This document shows, piece after piece, positions 42,196-51,343 of a DNA stretch of 64,000 bases (positions are counted from its first letter, which is position 1; each line of letters opens with the position of its first letter). Location: NCBI RefSeq assembly GCF_014642635.1, contig NZ_BMIQ01000011.1:37306-101305 (forward strand), in the 5' to 3' direction. Origin of the DNA: Aureimonas endophytica (GTDB taxonomy: Bacteria; Pseudomonadota; Alphaproteobacteria; Rhizobiales; Rhizobiaceae). The position numbers and the translations under genes were made by a program. A model generated the notes under the pieces. The model was given only the letters and a program-made list of their open reading frames with translations, did no database searches and was not told the origin of the DNA.

Positions 42196-42223
42196 GCGCC
42201 GCGTCCCGAAAGGGGCGCGGCGC
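42196..42223. terminator. Hairpin between convergent genes
   Basis: A 12-bp stem GCGCCGCGTCCC / GGGGCGCGGCGC with one G-U pair and a GAAA tetraloop, 9 bases after the ferritin-like stop and 17 bases before the convergent DUF2000 stop. The tail has few T residues, so intrinsic termination is plausible but not certain. Confidence 0.5.
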
Positions 42224-42239
42224 CGCGCGAAAGGGGTCT

Positions 42240-42647
42240 TCAGGGATGGAGGCTCGCCCCCTTCGTCGCCCTGTCCACATCCTTGCGGGGGCCGTGCAGG
42301 GCGAGGCCGACGAGATCCGGCGCCTCGGCCGGCTCGGCCTTGAAGACGGCGCGATTGGCCGCGTCGTGCCCGGTCGCGAACATCGAGCGGCTATAGGCGG
42401 CGCGGACGAGGCCGCGCTGGAGCGCTTGGTCGCGGGCCCGGCGCAGGATCTCGCCCGAAGCGGCGAAGATCAGCATCGGCTGGCCGAGAAGGCGCGCATA
42501 GGCGCGACCGGCCGCGTCCTCGTAAGCCTCGCCCATCGCCTCCGGCACGGCGCCGGCGATGCCGCTGGCGAGAAAGGCGGTCACGTTCAGCTTCTGCCAC
42601 ATCGCCAGATCCTCGTGGACGAGAATCGCCACCTTGGTCTCGAACAT
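42240..42647 (-). CDS. DUF2000 family protein
   Basis: 135 residues. KVAILVHEDLAMWQKLNVTAFLASG and FAASGEILRRARDQALQRGL match the DUF2000 family, a fold related to peptidyl-tRNA hydrolase 2, with no firm biochemical role. In many proteobacteria it is paired with an AraC regulator, as here: the araC gene ends 32 bases upstream on the same strand. The pair is probably one transcript. Confidence 0.75.
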   Translation of the reverse strand: MFETKVAILVHEDLAMWQKLNVTAFLASGIAGAVPEAMGEAYEDAAGRAYARLLGQPMLIFAASGEILRRARDQALQRGLVRAAYSRSMFATGHDAANRAVFKAEPAEAPDLVGLALHGPRKDVDRATKGASLHP

Positions 42648-42679
42648 CGCGCTCTTCCCTCATTTGTCGTCGAGGCGAG

Positions 42680-43564
42680 CTACGATGGTTCGGCGGCACC
42701 GTCTGGAACGTTCGTGCGCCCGGCGCGATAGGCCGCCGGCGTCAGCCCGTAGGCGCGGCGGAACCAGCGGCCGAGATGGCTCTGGTCGGCGAAGCCGCTG
42801 GCATGGGCCGCCTCGGCCGGCGGCACCGCCTCGCGCAGCAGCGCCCGCGCCCGGGCGAGCCGCAATTCCACGAGACAGGCATGGGGCGAGGTGCCGTAGC
42901 GGCGGCGAAAGGCGCGGGCGAGCTGGAAGCGGTCGGGCGCGCCGGCGGCGCGCGCCAGCTCGTCGAGACCGAAGGGCCGGTCGAGATGGGCCTGGAGATA
43001 GTCCATCGCCCGCTCGGCGAGCGCCATGCCCGGCTCGCCGCCTGGCGCCGGGGCGGGCGCCAGGCCGAGATGCCGCCGCAGCCCGGCCAGGACGCGGTCG
43101 CGGGCGGCCTCCGTTTCGAGGCGCGGCGCGGCGGATAGCTGCGCGTCGCAGGCCGCCGCGATGGCGAGCGCCAGAGGCCGGTCGTCGGCCAAAGTCTGCC
43201 GAAAGCCGATCGCGGCGTCGCTGCCGCCCATCTCGCGCCGCAGCCAGCCTTGCGGCAGATAGAGCATGCTATAGGCGAAGCCGGCCTCCCGCAGCGCCTG
43301 CCCGTCATGCCGCTCGCCGGGCTCGATCAGGATGACGCGCCCGGCGGTGCTCTGCCGGCGCGCGCCCCGGCAGAAGAAATCCTGCACGCCGCGATGCGTC
43401 ACCCCCACCAGCCATTCGTCGTGCTGGTGCATGTCATAGGCATGGCCGTGGAATTTCGCGCGGACCGCCTCGACCCCGCTCGCCGCCTCGCGGCGCCAAT
43501 GCAGCCTGTCGCGGCCCCTGTCGGGCGGGGCCGCAGGGAGAGAAGCGCCGGCGCGGATCGTCAT
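42680..43564 (-). CDS. AraC family transcriptional regulator
   Basis: 294 residues. N-terminal cupin-type ligand domain (FHGHAYDMHQHDEWLVGVTHRGVQDFF, VILIEPGERHDG) and C-terminal double helix-turn-helix (~190-285; FGLDELARAAGAPDRFQLAR, RRRYGTSPHACLVELRLARAR, AAHASGFADQSHLGRWFRRA). Cotranscribed with the DUF2000 gene, which is the likely regulated partner. Inducer unknown. Confidence 0.88.
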   Translation of the reverse strand: MTIRAGASLPAAPPDRGRDRLHWRREAASGVEAVRAKFHGHAYDMHQHDEWLVGVTHRGVQDFFCRGARRQSTAGRVILIEPGERHDGQALREAGFAYSMLYLPQGWLRREMGGSDAAIGFRQTLADDRPLALAIAAACDAQLSAAPRLETEAARDRVLAGLRRHLGLAPAPAPGGEPGMALAERAMDYLQAHLDRPFGLDELARAAGAPDRFQLARAFRRRYGTSPHACLVELRLARARALLREAVPPAEAAHASGFADQSHLGRWFRRAYGLTPAAYRAGRTNVPDGAAEPS

Positions 43565-43619
43565 GGCGCGACGAAACAGGAGTTCCGGCCGCGCCGCAAG
43601 ACCGCGCCCGGCGTCAGCA

Positions 43620-44837
43620 TCAGGCCTCGTGCGCCCGCGCGCCGAGGAGCATGGTGAGGCCGCCGGCCAGCGTCGCCACGGCGCAGAGCGCGATGGCGCC
43701 GCCCGCCCCGAAGCCGTTGACGAGCAGGCCGCCCGCCACCGCGCCGGACGCGATGGCGATCTGGAAGGTCGTCACCAAGAGCGCGCCGGCGCTTTCGGCG
43801 TGATCGGGCGCCGAGCGCGTCGTCCAGCTCTGGATGCCGACGGGGAAGGCGCCGAAGGCGAAGCCCCAGAGCGCCGTCGCCGCGAAGGCGACCGGACCGA
43901 CCGCGCCGAAGGCGAGAAGCGCGAAGACCGCCAGCGACAGGGCGAGCGAGCCGAGCGCCACGGCGCGGCGCGGGCTGCGCTCGGCCACCGCCCCGCCGGC
44001 GAGATTGCCGAAGAAGCCGCCGATGCCGAAGGCGAGCAGCACCAGCGAGATCGTCGCCACGTCGAAGCGCGGCACGGTTTCGAGGAAGGGCCGCACATAG
44101 GTGAAACCGGCGAAATGCCCGGCGATGACGAGAAGCACGGTCAGAAGGCCGATGCGGATCGCCGGGCGGCGCAGGACGAGGGCGAAGGTGCCGAGGCCCG
44201 GCGCGTCGGCCGGCGGCAGGCGCGGCATGGTGGCGAGCTGGGTGGCGAGCGCCGCCGCGCCGAGCAGCGAGGCGGCGAGAAAGGTCGGCCGCCAGCCCCA
44301 GAGATCGCCGAGAAAGGCGCCGAGCGGCGCGGCGGTGACGGTGGCGGCCGACACGCCGGTGAAGATGATCGACATGGCGCGCGGCATCAGCCGGGCTGGC
44401 ACGAGGCGCAGCGTCAGCGCGGCGGCGAGCGACCAGAAGCCGCCGAGCGCGATGCCGAGCGCGACGCGGGCGCCGATGAGGATGGCGATATGGTCGGCCG
44501 CCGCCGCCAGGAGGTTCGAAAGGACGAGCAGCAGCGACAGGCTCCAGACGACGATGCGCCGGTCGATCCGCGCCGTGCCGATGACGATGGCCGGGCCGGC
44601 GAAGGCCGCGACGATGGCCGTCGCCGTGACGGCCTGCCCCGCCCCGCCATTGCTGACGCCGAGATCGGCGGCGATCGGCGTCAGCAGGCTGACCGGCAGG
44701 AATTCCGCCGTGACCAGCCCGAAGACGCCGAGCGAAAGGGACAGGACCGCCGGCCAGGCGGGATGGGTGGGCTCGGCCGGGGCGGTCGGCCGAAGGGCCG
44801 GCGCCGCGCCGCCGAGAGGGGCGACCGTGTCGCTCAT
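43620..44837 (-). CDS. MFS transporter, DHA1-type exporter
   Basis: 405 residues from MSDTVAP, with GGAG eight bases upstream; the frame is open 90 bases further without support. About 12 membrane helices. SLGVFGLVTAEFLPVSLLTPIA and the loop-2/3 region belong to the arabinose/purine-type efflux branch (AraJ/NepI-like). Motif A is degenerate. It diverges from an AraC-type regulator 70 bases away, which probably controls it. Likely exports a drug, sugar or nucleoside. Confidence 0.85.
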   Translation of the reverse strand: MSDTVAPLGGAAPALRPTAPAEPTHPAWPAVLSLSLGVFGLVTAEFLPVSLLTPIAADLGVSNGGAGQAVTATAIVAAFAGPAIVIGTARIDRRIVVWSLSLLLVLSNLLAAAADHIAILIGARVALGIALGGFWSLAAALTLRLVPARLMPRAMSIIFTGVSAATVTAAPLGAFLGDLWGWRPTFLAASLLGAAALATQLATMPRLPPADAPGLGTFALVLRRPAIRIGLLTVLLVIAGHFAGFTYVRPFLETVPRFDVATISLVLLAFGIGGFFGNLAGGAVAERSPRRAVALGSLALSLAVFALLAFGAVGPVAFAATALWGFAFGAFPVGIQSWTTRSAPDHAESAGALLVTTFQIAIASGAVAGGLLVNGFGAGGAIALCAVATLAGGLTMLLGARAHEA

Positions 44838-44907
44838 ATCGGTTTCTCCGTGAAACGCCGCGAAGCTATGCTGGCGCCGCCGGACTTTCGATGCTAGAAA
44901 ATCCGAT

Positions 44908-45867
44908 ATGCTTGACCGTTCGTCCAATTCGGCAGGTCCCGACGCCGCCGATCCCTTGAGCGATATGCTGCGGGGGCTGCGTCTCGAAGGTGTCAGCTAT
45001 GCGCGCTGCCGGCTGGCGGCGCCCTGGGGCTTCGGCTTTTCGGCCCCGGCCGAGGCGCGCTTCCACTTCGTCGCCGAACGGGGCTGCCATCTCCTGACCC
45101 CGGGGGGCGAATGGCTGGAGCTCGGTGCCGGCGACGCGGTGCTTCTGCCGCGCGGCGGCGACTATGCGCTGGCGAGCCGGCCGAGTTGCCCCTGCCAGCC
45201 CTTCCCGCGCTGGGAATGCCGGCCGATCTGCGACAACATCTACGACCTCGAGACCGGCGGCGCCGGCGAGGTCTCGGTCCTGTTCTTCGGTTCGATGCGC
45301 TTCAACTTCGACGCGCTGCACCCGCTGCTCCGCATGATGCCGGTGGTGATGCGGGCGCAGGAGCTGATGCGCCACGAGCCGGCCATTCCGCATCTGCTGG
45401 AAGCGATGGGGGCGGAAGTGGCGATGAACCGCGTCGGCGCCGGCGGCATCCTCGCGCGGCTCGCCGATGTCCTGGCGGCGCAGATCATCCGCTCCTGGGT
45501 CGAGCATGGCTGCGGCGATTCCTCCGGCTGGATCGCCGCCGTGCGCAACCCGGAAATCGGGCGTGTGCTCGCCGCGATCCATGCCGATCCGGCGCGCGAC
45601 TGGCCGCTCGCCGATCTCGCCCGGCTGATGGGCGCCTCGCGCTCCAGCTTCGTCGAGAAGTTCACGAGCATGGTCGGCGAGACCCCGGCCCGCTATGTGG
45701 CGCAGGTGCGGATGCATCAGGCGCGGCAATGGCTGCTCCACGACCGGCTGCGCGTCTCGGAGATCGCGCTCCGGCTCGGCTATGATTCGGAAGCCTCCTT
45801 CAGCCGCGCCTTCAAGCGCGTGGTCGGCCTGCCGCCGAGCCGCGTCCGCCCGGCCGCCTCCGCCTAG
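44908..45867 (+). CDS. AraC family regulator with cupin domain
   Basis: 319 residues. N-terminal cupin (FVAERGCHLLTPGGEWLELG, DAVLLPRGGDYALAS, RPICDNIYDLETGG with several Cys) and C-terminal AraC helix-turn-helix pair (~220-315; WPLADLARLMGASRSSFVEKF, VSEIALRLGYDSEASFSRAF). Divergent from the MFS gene and its probable regulator. The Cys cluster SCPCQPFPRWECRPIC could sense metal or redox state, which is inference. Confidence 0.85.
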   Translation: MLDRSSNSAGPDAADPLSDMLRGLRLEGVSYARCRLAAPWGFGFSAPAEARFHFVAERGCHLLTPGGEWLELGAGDAVLLPRGGDYALASRPSCPCQPFPRWECRPICDNIYDLETGGAGEVSVLFFGSMRFNFDALHPLLRMMPVVMRAQELMRHEPAIPHLLEAMGAEVAMNRVGAGGILARLADVLAAQIIRSWVEHGCGDSSGWIAAVRNPEIGRVLAAIHADPARDWPLADLARLMGASRSSFVEKFTSMVGETPARYVAQVRMHQARQWLLHDRLRVSEIALRLGYDSEASFSRAFKRVVGLPPSRVRPAASA

Positions 45868-46472
45868 CCGGCCGGCGCCACCTCGCGGCTGCTGGAGGAG
45901 GCGATCGCGGCGCGGGCGCAATCGGCGAAGCTGCCGCTCGGCCCCTCGTCGCCGCTCGCCTGCCGGCTGATTCGCGCGCCCTCCACCATCAGCGCCAGCA
46001 TGTCGGCCAGCCGCTCCGGCTCGGCGAAGCCGGCGGCGCGACAAAGCGCCACGAGGCGCAGGCGCTGCGTCCGCTTGAAGGCCGCGATGGTCTGGCGCAC
46101 TCCGTCGCAGGCCTCCGACAGTTCCACCGCCGCGTTCGAGACCTCGCAGCCGCGATCGGCGCGCAGCGCCTCGCCGACGAGAAGCACCCAATGGTCGAGC
46201 TGGCGGCGCGGCTCGCCCGGCGCGGCGGCCTCGACGCTCGCCCAGAGCGCCTCGGCCTCGATCGCCGCCTGGTTCAGGCAGGCGACGATCAGATCGTCCT
46301 TCGAATGGAAATGGCGGTAGAGCGTCATCTTGTTCGTGCCGGCCGATTCCGCGATGGCGTCGACGCCGGTGCCGCGAATGCCGCAGCGTCGGAACAGGCT
46401 GCGCGCCGTGTCGAGAATGCGCTCGCGCGGCCGACAGGAAACGGACGCCTTGTCCGCCATGGAATCCGACAT
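45864..46472 (-). CDS. TetR family transcriptional repressor
   Basis: 202 residues. The TetR helix-turn-helix lies near the N-terminus (RERILDTARSLFRRCGIRGT, VDAIAESAGTNKMTLYRHF). The C-terminal ligand domain contains several cysteines and no family-specific motif. It is divergent from the small ORF and RND efflux genes; two near-identical palindromes in the shared upstream region are the likely operators. It converges with the AraC gene, overlapping by 4 bases. Predicted to repress the efflux genes and itself until a toxic ligand binds. Confidence 0.88.
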   Translation of the reverse strand: MSDSMADKASVSCRPRERILDTARSLFRRCGIRGTGVDAIAESAGTNKMTLYRHFHSKDDLIVACLNQAAIEAEALWASVEAAAPGEPRRQLDHWVLLVGEALRADRGCEVSNAAVELSEACDGVRQTIAAFKRTQRLRLVALCRAAGFAEPERLADMLALMVEGARISRQASGDEGPSGSFADCARAAIASSSSREVAPAG

Positions 46473-46509
46473 CGAAGGACCTGCCCTCCAAAAACCGACC
46501 CGAACCCTC

Positions 46510-46561
46510 TTGACGGGATGTTACCGGTCTGTCACGTCATGCTTGTTACTGACCTGTAACA
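46510..46561. promoter_or_regulatory. Two TetR-type operator palindromes with a -35 element
   Basis: Site 1 (46519-46536) is TGTTACCGGTCTGTCACG. Site 2 (46544-46561) is TGTTACTGACCTGTAACA, a perfect six-base dyad TGTTAC/GTAACA with a six-base spacer. Site 2 matches site 1 in most positions, and their starts are 25 bases apart. TTGACG at 46510-46515, a good -35 box reading toward the RND genes, just precedes site 1, so binding would block RNA polymerase. Confidence 0.6.
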
Positions 46562-46654
46562 CCCGCCGCGCGGGCTGACAAGCGTCAGATGGGGGCGAAG
46601 CCGGCGATGGGAAGTTGCGGAGCGGTGAACGAGCCGACACAAGGAGTTGAACCG

Positions 46655-46879
46655 ATGGCGGACTGCGCACGCACCGAGCCGACGATCGACGAGATCCTGG
46701 CCGACCCGACCGTGAAGGCCCTCATGAAGGCCGACCGCGTGAATCCGGACCGGCTCCAGAGCAAGCTTCTCTGTCTGCGCCGCCTGATGGCGCGCCAGGC
46801 CGCCGACCGCGAGGACGACGTGGTGTCGGGTCTCGCCTTCGCGCCGCGCGCCGCCAATGCCTGGCTCGCCCAGGGCTGA
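46655..46879 (+). CDS. Small hypothetical protein preceding the RND pump
   Basis: 74 residues from MADCARTEP, with an excellent AAGGAG eight bases upstream. No leader or membrane segment. PTIDEILADPTVKALMKADRV, RLQSKLLCLRRLMARQ is probably helical. Family not recognised. It lies downstream of the TetR operators and 42 bases before the RND permease, so it should be co-induced with the pump. Confidence 0.6.
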   Translation: MADCARTEPTIDEILADPTVKALMKADRVNPDRLQSKLLCLRRLMARQAADREDDVVSGLAFAPRAANAWLAQG

Positions 46880-46921
46880 CGCAAGCGGCATCGAATCGGA
46901 ACCATCGAGATCGGACCCGAT

Positions 46922-49900
46922 ATGGTAGAGTTCTTCACAGGTCGGCCGATCTTCGCGTCCGCCATCGCCATCGTCATGGTGCTGGCGGGCGCCATCTGCT
47001 ATTTCCTGCTGCCCGTTTCGCAGTTCCCCGACATCACGCCGCCGCAGGTGGTGGTGAGCGCGCGCTATCCCGGCGCCAGCGCCCAGGTCGTCGCCGACAC
47101 GGTCACGACGCCGCTCGAACAGGAGATCAACGGCGTCCAGGGCATGACCTACATGGCCTCGACCAGTTCCAACGACGGCTCGGCGACCATCACCGTCACC
47201 TTCGACATCGGCTATCCGCTCGACATCGCGGCGGTGGACGTCCAGAACCGCGTCTCCCAGGCCTCGCCCTCGCTGCCCGCCATCGTCAACCAGAGCGGCG
47301 TGACGGTGAAGAAGCAGAATCCGAACTTCGCGCTGATCGTCAACCTGACCTCGCCGGACGGCTCGCTCGATCCCGTCGCCCTGTCGAACTACGCCTTTCT
47401 CCAGATCGCCGATCCGCTGAAGCGCCTGCCCGGCGTCGGCGACGTGCAGATCTTCGGCGAGCGGCGCTATTCCATGCGCATCTGGCTCGACCCGGACCGG
47501 ATGGCCAATCTCGGCATCACGGCGGTGGACGTGCAGCGCGCCGTCGCCGAGCAGAACGTGCAGGTGGCGGCCGGCAAGATCGGCCAGTCGCCGGCCCCCG
47601 CCGGCACCGCCTTCGAGATGCAGGTCAACGCCGTCGGCCGCCTCGGCGACCCGGCCGAGTTCGGCGAGATCGTCGTGCGCGCCGATCCCGCCGCCGGCTC
47701 GGCGGTGCGCCTGAAGGATGTCGCGCGCATCGAGCTCGGCTCGCTGCAATACGCCTCCTCCGCCTATTTCGGAAAGGATCCGACCGTCGTCCTCGGCGTG
47801 TTCCAGCGGCCGGGCTCCAACGCGCTCGAACTGCGCGAGAACGTCAAGAACAAGATGGACGAGCTTTCGGCGCGCTTCCCGAAGGGCGTCTCCTACGCGA
47901 TGCATTACGACACGACGCGTTTCGTGTCGGCCTCGATGCACGACGTGCTGATCACGCTCGGCGAGGCGCTCGTTCTCGTCGTCCTCGTCGTCTACGTCTT
48001 CCTCCAGAGCTGGCGCACCACGCTGATCCCGGTGATCGCCATTCCCGTGTCGCTCGTCGCGACGCTGGTGGTGATGGAGGTGCTCGGCTTCTCGCTCAAC
48101 ATGCTGAGCCTTCTCGGCATGGTCCTGGCGATCGGCCTCGTCGTCGACGACGCGATCGTCGTCGTGGAGAATGTCGAGCGGCAGCTGGAGGACGGCCATC
48201 CGCCACTAGAGGCGACGCGCCGCGCCATGAAGGAAGTGACCGGCCCGATCATCGCGACGACGGCGGTGCTGATGGCCGTGTTCATCCCGGTCGCCTTCAT
48301 TCCGGGCGTCGCCGGCCGGCTCTACAACCAGTTCGCGCTGACGGTGGCGATCTCGGTCGGCATCTCCGCCTTCAACTCGCTGACGCTGAGCCCGGCCCTG
48401 AGCGCGGTGTTCCTGAAGCATCGGCCGGCGGTCCGCTTCTTCGCCTTCCGCTGGTTCAACGCCGCCTTCGAATCCGTCTCGCAGGGCTATTCGCGCTTCG
48501 TCGGCGTGCTGGTGCGCTGGCGCTACGCGGTGATCCTGCTCTTCCTCCTCACGCTCGGCGCCACCTACCATATCTGGCAGAAGCTCCCCTCCACCTTCCT
48601 GCCGGTCGAGGACCAGGGCTATTTCTTCGTCGTGGTGCAGTTGCCGGACGGCGCCTCGCTGGAGCGGACCGACGCGGTGGCCGCCAAGGTGCGCGACGTC
48701 CTGGAAAAGACGCCCGGCGTCGACATCGTCGGCTCGATCAGCGGCCTCAACTTCCTCACCAATGCGGCGCAGTCGAACTCGGCGGTGGAATTCGCCATCC
48801 TGAAGCCCTGGGAGGAGCGCGGCCCCGACCAGGAAGCCTCGAAGATCGTCAATGCCGTGCGCGGGCCCTTGATGCAGATCCCGGAGGCGATCGTGCTCGC
48901 CTTCGATCCGCCCTCGATCCCCGGCCTCGGCGCGACGGGCGGCTTCGAGTTCCAGGTGGAGGATCTCGCCGGGCGCGGCTCGGCGGCCTTGAACGAGGCG
49001 GTGCAGGGCCTCATCGCCGAGGCGCGCAAGCAGCCGGAACTCAATCCGTTCCAGCTCTTCACCTCCTTCTCCACCTCGACGCCGCAATTCGACTTCGACC
49101 TCGACCGCAACAAGGCCAAGCTCCTCGGCCTCGACCTGCCGGACGTGTTCAACACGCTCCAGATCTTCTTCGGCTCGCTCTACGTGAACGACTTCAACCT
49201 CTTCGGCCGCACCTTCCGCGTGACGCTGCAGGCGGAGGAAGCGGCGCGCGCGGCGGCCTCGGACCTGTCGCGCCTCTATGTGCGCAACGGTGCCGGCGGC
49301 ATGGTGCCGCTCTCGACCCTCGGCAGCCTGAAGCCGATCGTCGAGCCGGAAACCGTGCCGCATTACAACAACTACGCCTCCGCCCTCATCAATGGCGGCG
49401 CGGCGCCGGGCTTCTCCTCGGCCGATGCGGTGGCGGCGATGCAGCGGGCGGCGGCCACCGCCCTGCCGCGCGACTTCACCTACGAATGGACGGGCATCAC
49501 CTATCAGGAGATCCAGGCGGGGTCGCTCGCGAGCGTCATCTTCGCTCTCGCCATCGTCTTCGTCTTCCTGATCCTCGCCGCGCAATACGAGAGCTGGTCC
49601 ATGCCCTTCATGGTGCTGCTCGCCGTGCCGCTGGCGCTGTTCGGCGCGGTGGCGGCCCTGTTCCTGCGGGGATTGCAGATCGACGTCTATTCGCAGATCG
49701 GCTTCGTGATGCTGATCGGCCTCGCCGCGAAGAACGCCATCCTCATCGTCGAATTCGCCAAGCGGCGCCGCCTCGAGGGCCTGCCGATCATCGAGGCGGC
49801 GAAGGAGGCGGCGCGGCTGCGGCTGCGCCCGATCCTGATGACCGCCTTCGCCTTCATCCTCGGCGTCGTGCCCTTGATGAAGGCGACGGGCGCCGGCGCC

Positions 49901-50080
49901 GCAAGCCGGCAGTCGCTCGGCACCACCGTCTTCGGCGGCATGCTGGCCGCGACGGTGCTCACCCTCCTGTTCGTTCCCGTCTTCTATGCGATGATCGAAC
50001 GCTGGCGCGAAGGGCGCGAGGACCACGAGACGGCGCCGGCGCATGCCGGGCCGGCGGTCCAGCCCGCTCCGGCCGAATAA
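46922..50080 (+). CDS. RND efflux pump inner-membrane permease (AcrB/HAE1 family)
   Basis: 1,052 residues, normal HAE1 length. N-terminal FTGRPIFASAIAIVMVLAG, then PVSQFPDITPPQVVVSARYP; proton-relay residues GLVVDDAIVVVENVER (Asp pair) and LAAKNAILIVEFAK (Lys). Two large periplasmic loops and 12 membrane helices as expected. Drives proton-coupled export of drugs or solvents. Gene order is permease then fusion protein, the reverse of acrAB, and no outer-membrane channel gene is nearby; a TolC elsewhere is needed. TetR operators lie upstream. Confidence 0.93.
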   Translation: MVEFFTGRPIFASAIAIVMVLAGAICYFLLPVSQFPDITPPQVVVSARYPGASAQVVADTVTTPLEQEINGVQGMTYMASTSSNDGSATITVTFDIGYPLDIAAVDVQNRVSQASPSLPAIVNQSGVTVKKQNPNFALIVNLTSPDGSLDPVALSNYAFLQIADPLKRLPGVGDVQIFGERRYSMRIWLDPDRMANLGITAVDVQRAVAEQNVQVAAGKIGQSPAPAGTAFEMQVNAVGRLGDPAEFGEIVVRADPAAGSAVRLKDVARIELGSLQYASSAYFGKDPTVVLGVFQRPGSNALELRENVKNKMDELSARFPKGVSYAMHYDTTRFVSASMHDVLITLGEALVLVVLVVYVFLQSWRTTLIPVIAIPVSLVATLVVMEVLGFSLNMLSLLGMVLAIGLVVDDAIVVVENVERQLEDGHPPLEATRRAMKEVTGPIIATTAVLMAVFIPVAFIPGVAGRLYNQFALTVAISVGISAFNSLTLSPALSAVFLKHRPAVRFFAFRWFNAAFESVSQGYSRFVGVLVRWRYAVILLFLLTLGATYHIWQKLPSTFLPVEDQGYFFVVVQLPDGASLERTDAVAAKVRDVLEKTPGVDIVGSISGLNFLTNAAQSNSAVEFAILKPWEERGPDQEASKIVNAVRGPLMQIPEAIVLAFDPPSIPGLGATGGFEFQVEDLAGRGSAALNEAVQGLIAEARKQPELNPFQLFTSFSTSTPQFDFDLDRNKAKLLGLDLPDVFNTLQIFFGSLYVNDFNLFGRTFRVTLQAEEAARAAASDLSRLYVRNGAGGMVPLSTLGSLKPIVEPETVPHYNNYASALINGGAAPGFSSADAVAAMQRAAATALPRDFTYEWTGITYQEIQAGSLASVIFALAIVFVFLILAAQYESWSMPFMVLLAVPLALFGAVAALFLRGLQIDVYSQIGFVMLIGLAAKNAILIVEFAKRRRLEGLPIIEAAKEAARLRLRPILMTAFAFILGVVPLMKATGAGAASRQSLGTTVFGGMLAATVLTLLFVPVFYAMIERWREGREDHETAPAHAGPAVQPAPAE

Positions 50081-50096
50081 CCCCGGGATTTCAGAC

Positions 50097-51257
50097 ATGA
50101 AACTCGCCAAGCTCGCCCTCACCACCGTGGCCGTCCTCGCGCTCGCGCTCGGCGCCGACATGGCCTGGCGCAACCGCGCCGTCATCGAGTCGATCGCCAC
50201 CGCCGAGAACGCCCCGGAAAAGGCGGCGCCGCCCGCGCCCCAGGCCATGCCGGTGCCCACCGTCAAGGTGGTGAAGAAGGCCGTCCCGGTCTTCCTCGAC
50301 TATTCGGCGCGCACGGAAGCCATCCGGCAGGTGTCGCTCCAGTCGAAGGTCGGCGGCTTCGTCTCCGCCCAGCTCTTTCCCGACGGCGCCGATGTCGCGG
50401 AAGGCGACCTCCTCTACCGGCTCGATCCGCGCGACTACGAGGCGGCGCTCGACCAGGCGAAGGCGGCGGCCGATCGCGACAGCGCCGCGCTCGACTATGC
50501 CCGCGCCACCTCCGACCGCTCCTCCTCCCTCGTCCAGTCCGGCTCGCTCGCCAAGGACACGGCCGACCAGCGCGTCTCGTCCCGCCGGCAGGCGGAGGCG
50601 GGGCTAGCCTTGTCGCGGGCGGCGCTGCGCACGGCCGAGCTCAATCTCGGCTATACCGAGATCCGCGCGCCCTTTCCCGGCCGGCTCGGCCGCGACCGGG
50701 CGCCGGCCGGCACGCTGGTCTCGGCCAGCGGCTCGGCGCTGAACACGCTCGTCCAGCTCGATCCGATCTATGTCACCTTCAATCCGAGCGAGAAGGACCT
50801 CGCCGAGATCGCGACGGCGCGCCGCGCCGGCAAGGTGGGCGTGGAAGTGTCGCTGCCGGGCGTCGAGAACAGCGCCCATGCGGGCGAGCTGACCTTCATC
50901 GACAACACGATCGACCCGCAGACCGGCACGATCACCGCCCGGGCGACGATCCGCAACGGCGACTTCTCGCTGCTGCCCGGCCAGTATGTGCGGGCGCGCG
51001 TCAAGGTGAAGGAAAGCGACGACGTCCTGATGGTGCCGCAGGCGGCGGTCGGCTCCGGTCAGTTCGGCAAATATGTCTACGTGATCTCGGACAAGGGCGT
51101 CGCGGAGCAGAAGCCCGTGGTGCTCGGCGCGGTCGAGGGCGATCTCGTCGCGGCGAGCGGCCTCGGCGAAGGCGAGACCGTCATCACCGGCAATCTCCAG
51201 AAGATCGGCCCCGGCGCGCCGGTCCAGCCGCTGCCGGCCGCCGTCGCCGCGAAATAG
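50097..51257 (+). CDS. RND efflux periplasmic adaptor (membrane fusion protein)
   Basis: 386 residues. The N-terminus has one hydrophobic segment (LALTTVAVLALALGADMAW) and no lipobox Cys, so it is anchored by a helix or cleaved rather than lipidated. Lipoyl motifs VGGFVSAQLFPDGADVAEGD and LGYTEIRAPFPGRLGRDRAP flank a short alpha-hairpin (~125-185). The beta-barrel follows (ELTFIDNTIDPQTGTITARA). Bridges the permease to a TolC-type channel. It starts 16 bases after the permease stop. Confidence 0.92.
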   Translation: MKLAKLALTTVAVLALALGADMAWRNRAVIESIATAENAPEKAAPPAPQAMPVPTVKVVKKAVPVFLDYSARTEAIRQVSLQSKVGGFVSAQLFPDGADVAEGDLLYRLDPRDYEAALDQAKAAADRDSAALDYARATSDRSSSLVQSGSLAKDTADQRVSSRRQAEAGLALSRAALRTAELNLGYTEIRAPFPGRLGRDRAPAGTLVSASGSALNTLVQLDPIYVTFNPSEKDLAEIATARRAGKVGVEVSLPGVENSAHAGELTFIDNTIDPQTGTITARATIRNGDFSLLPGQYVRARVKVKESDDVLMVPQAAVGSGQFGKYVYVISDKGVAEQKPVVLGAVEGDLVAASGLGEGETVITGNLQKIGPGAPVQPLPAAVAAK

Positions 51258-51343
51258 GCGCCGGCAAGGGCCGCCGCCGCCTCTGGCCATCGGGCGGCGG
51301 ATCGGGCATTCCCTTCGGCGTTTCGGAAATCCTCGCCAAGGAG

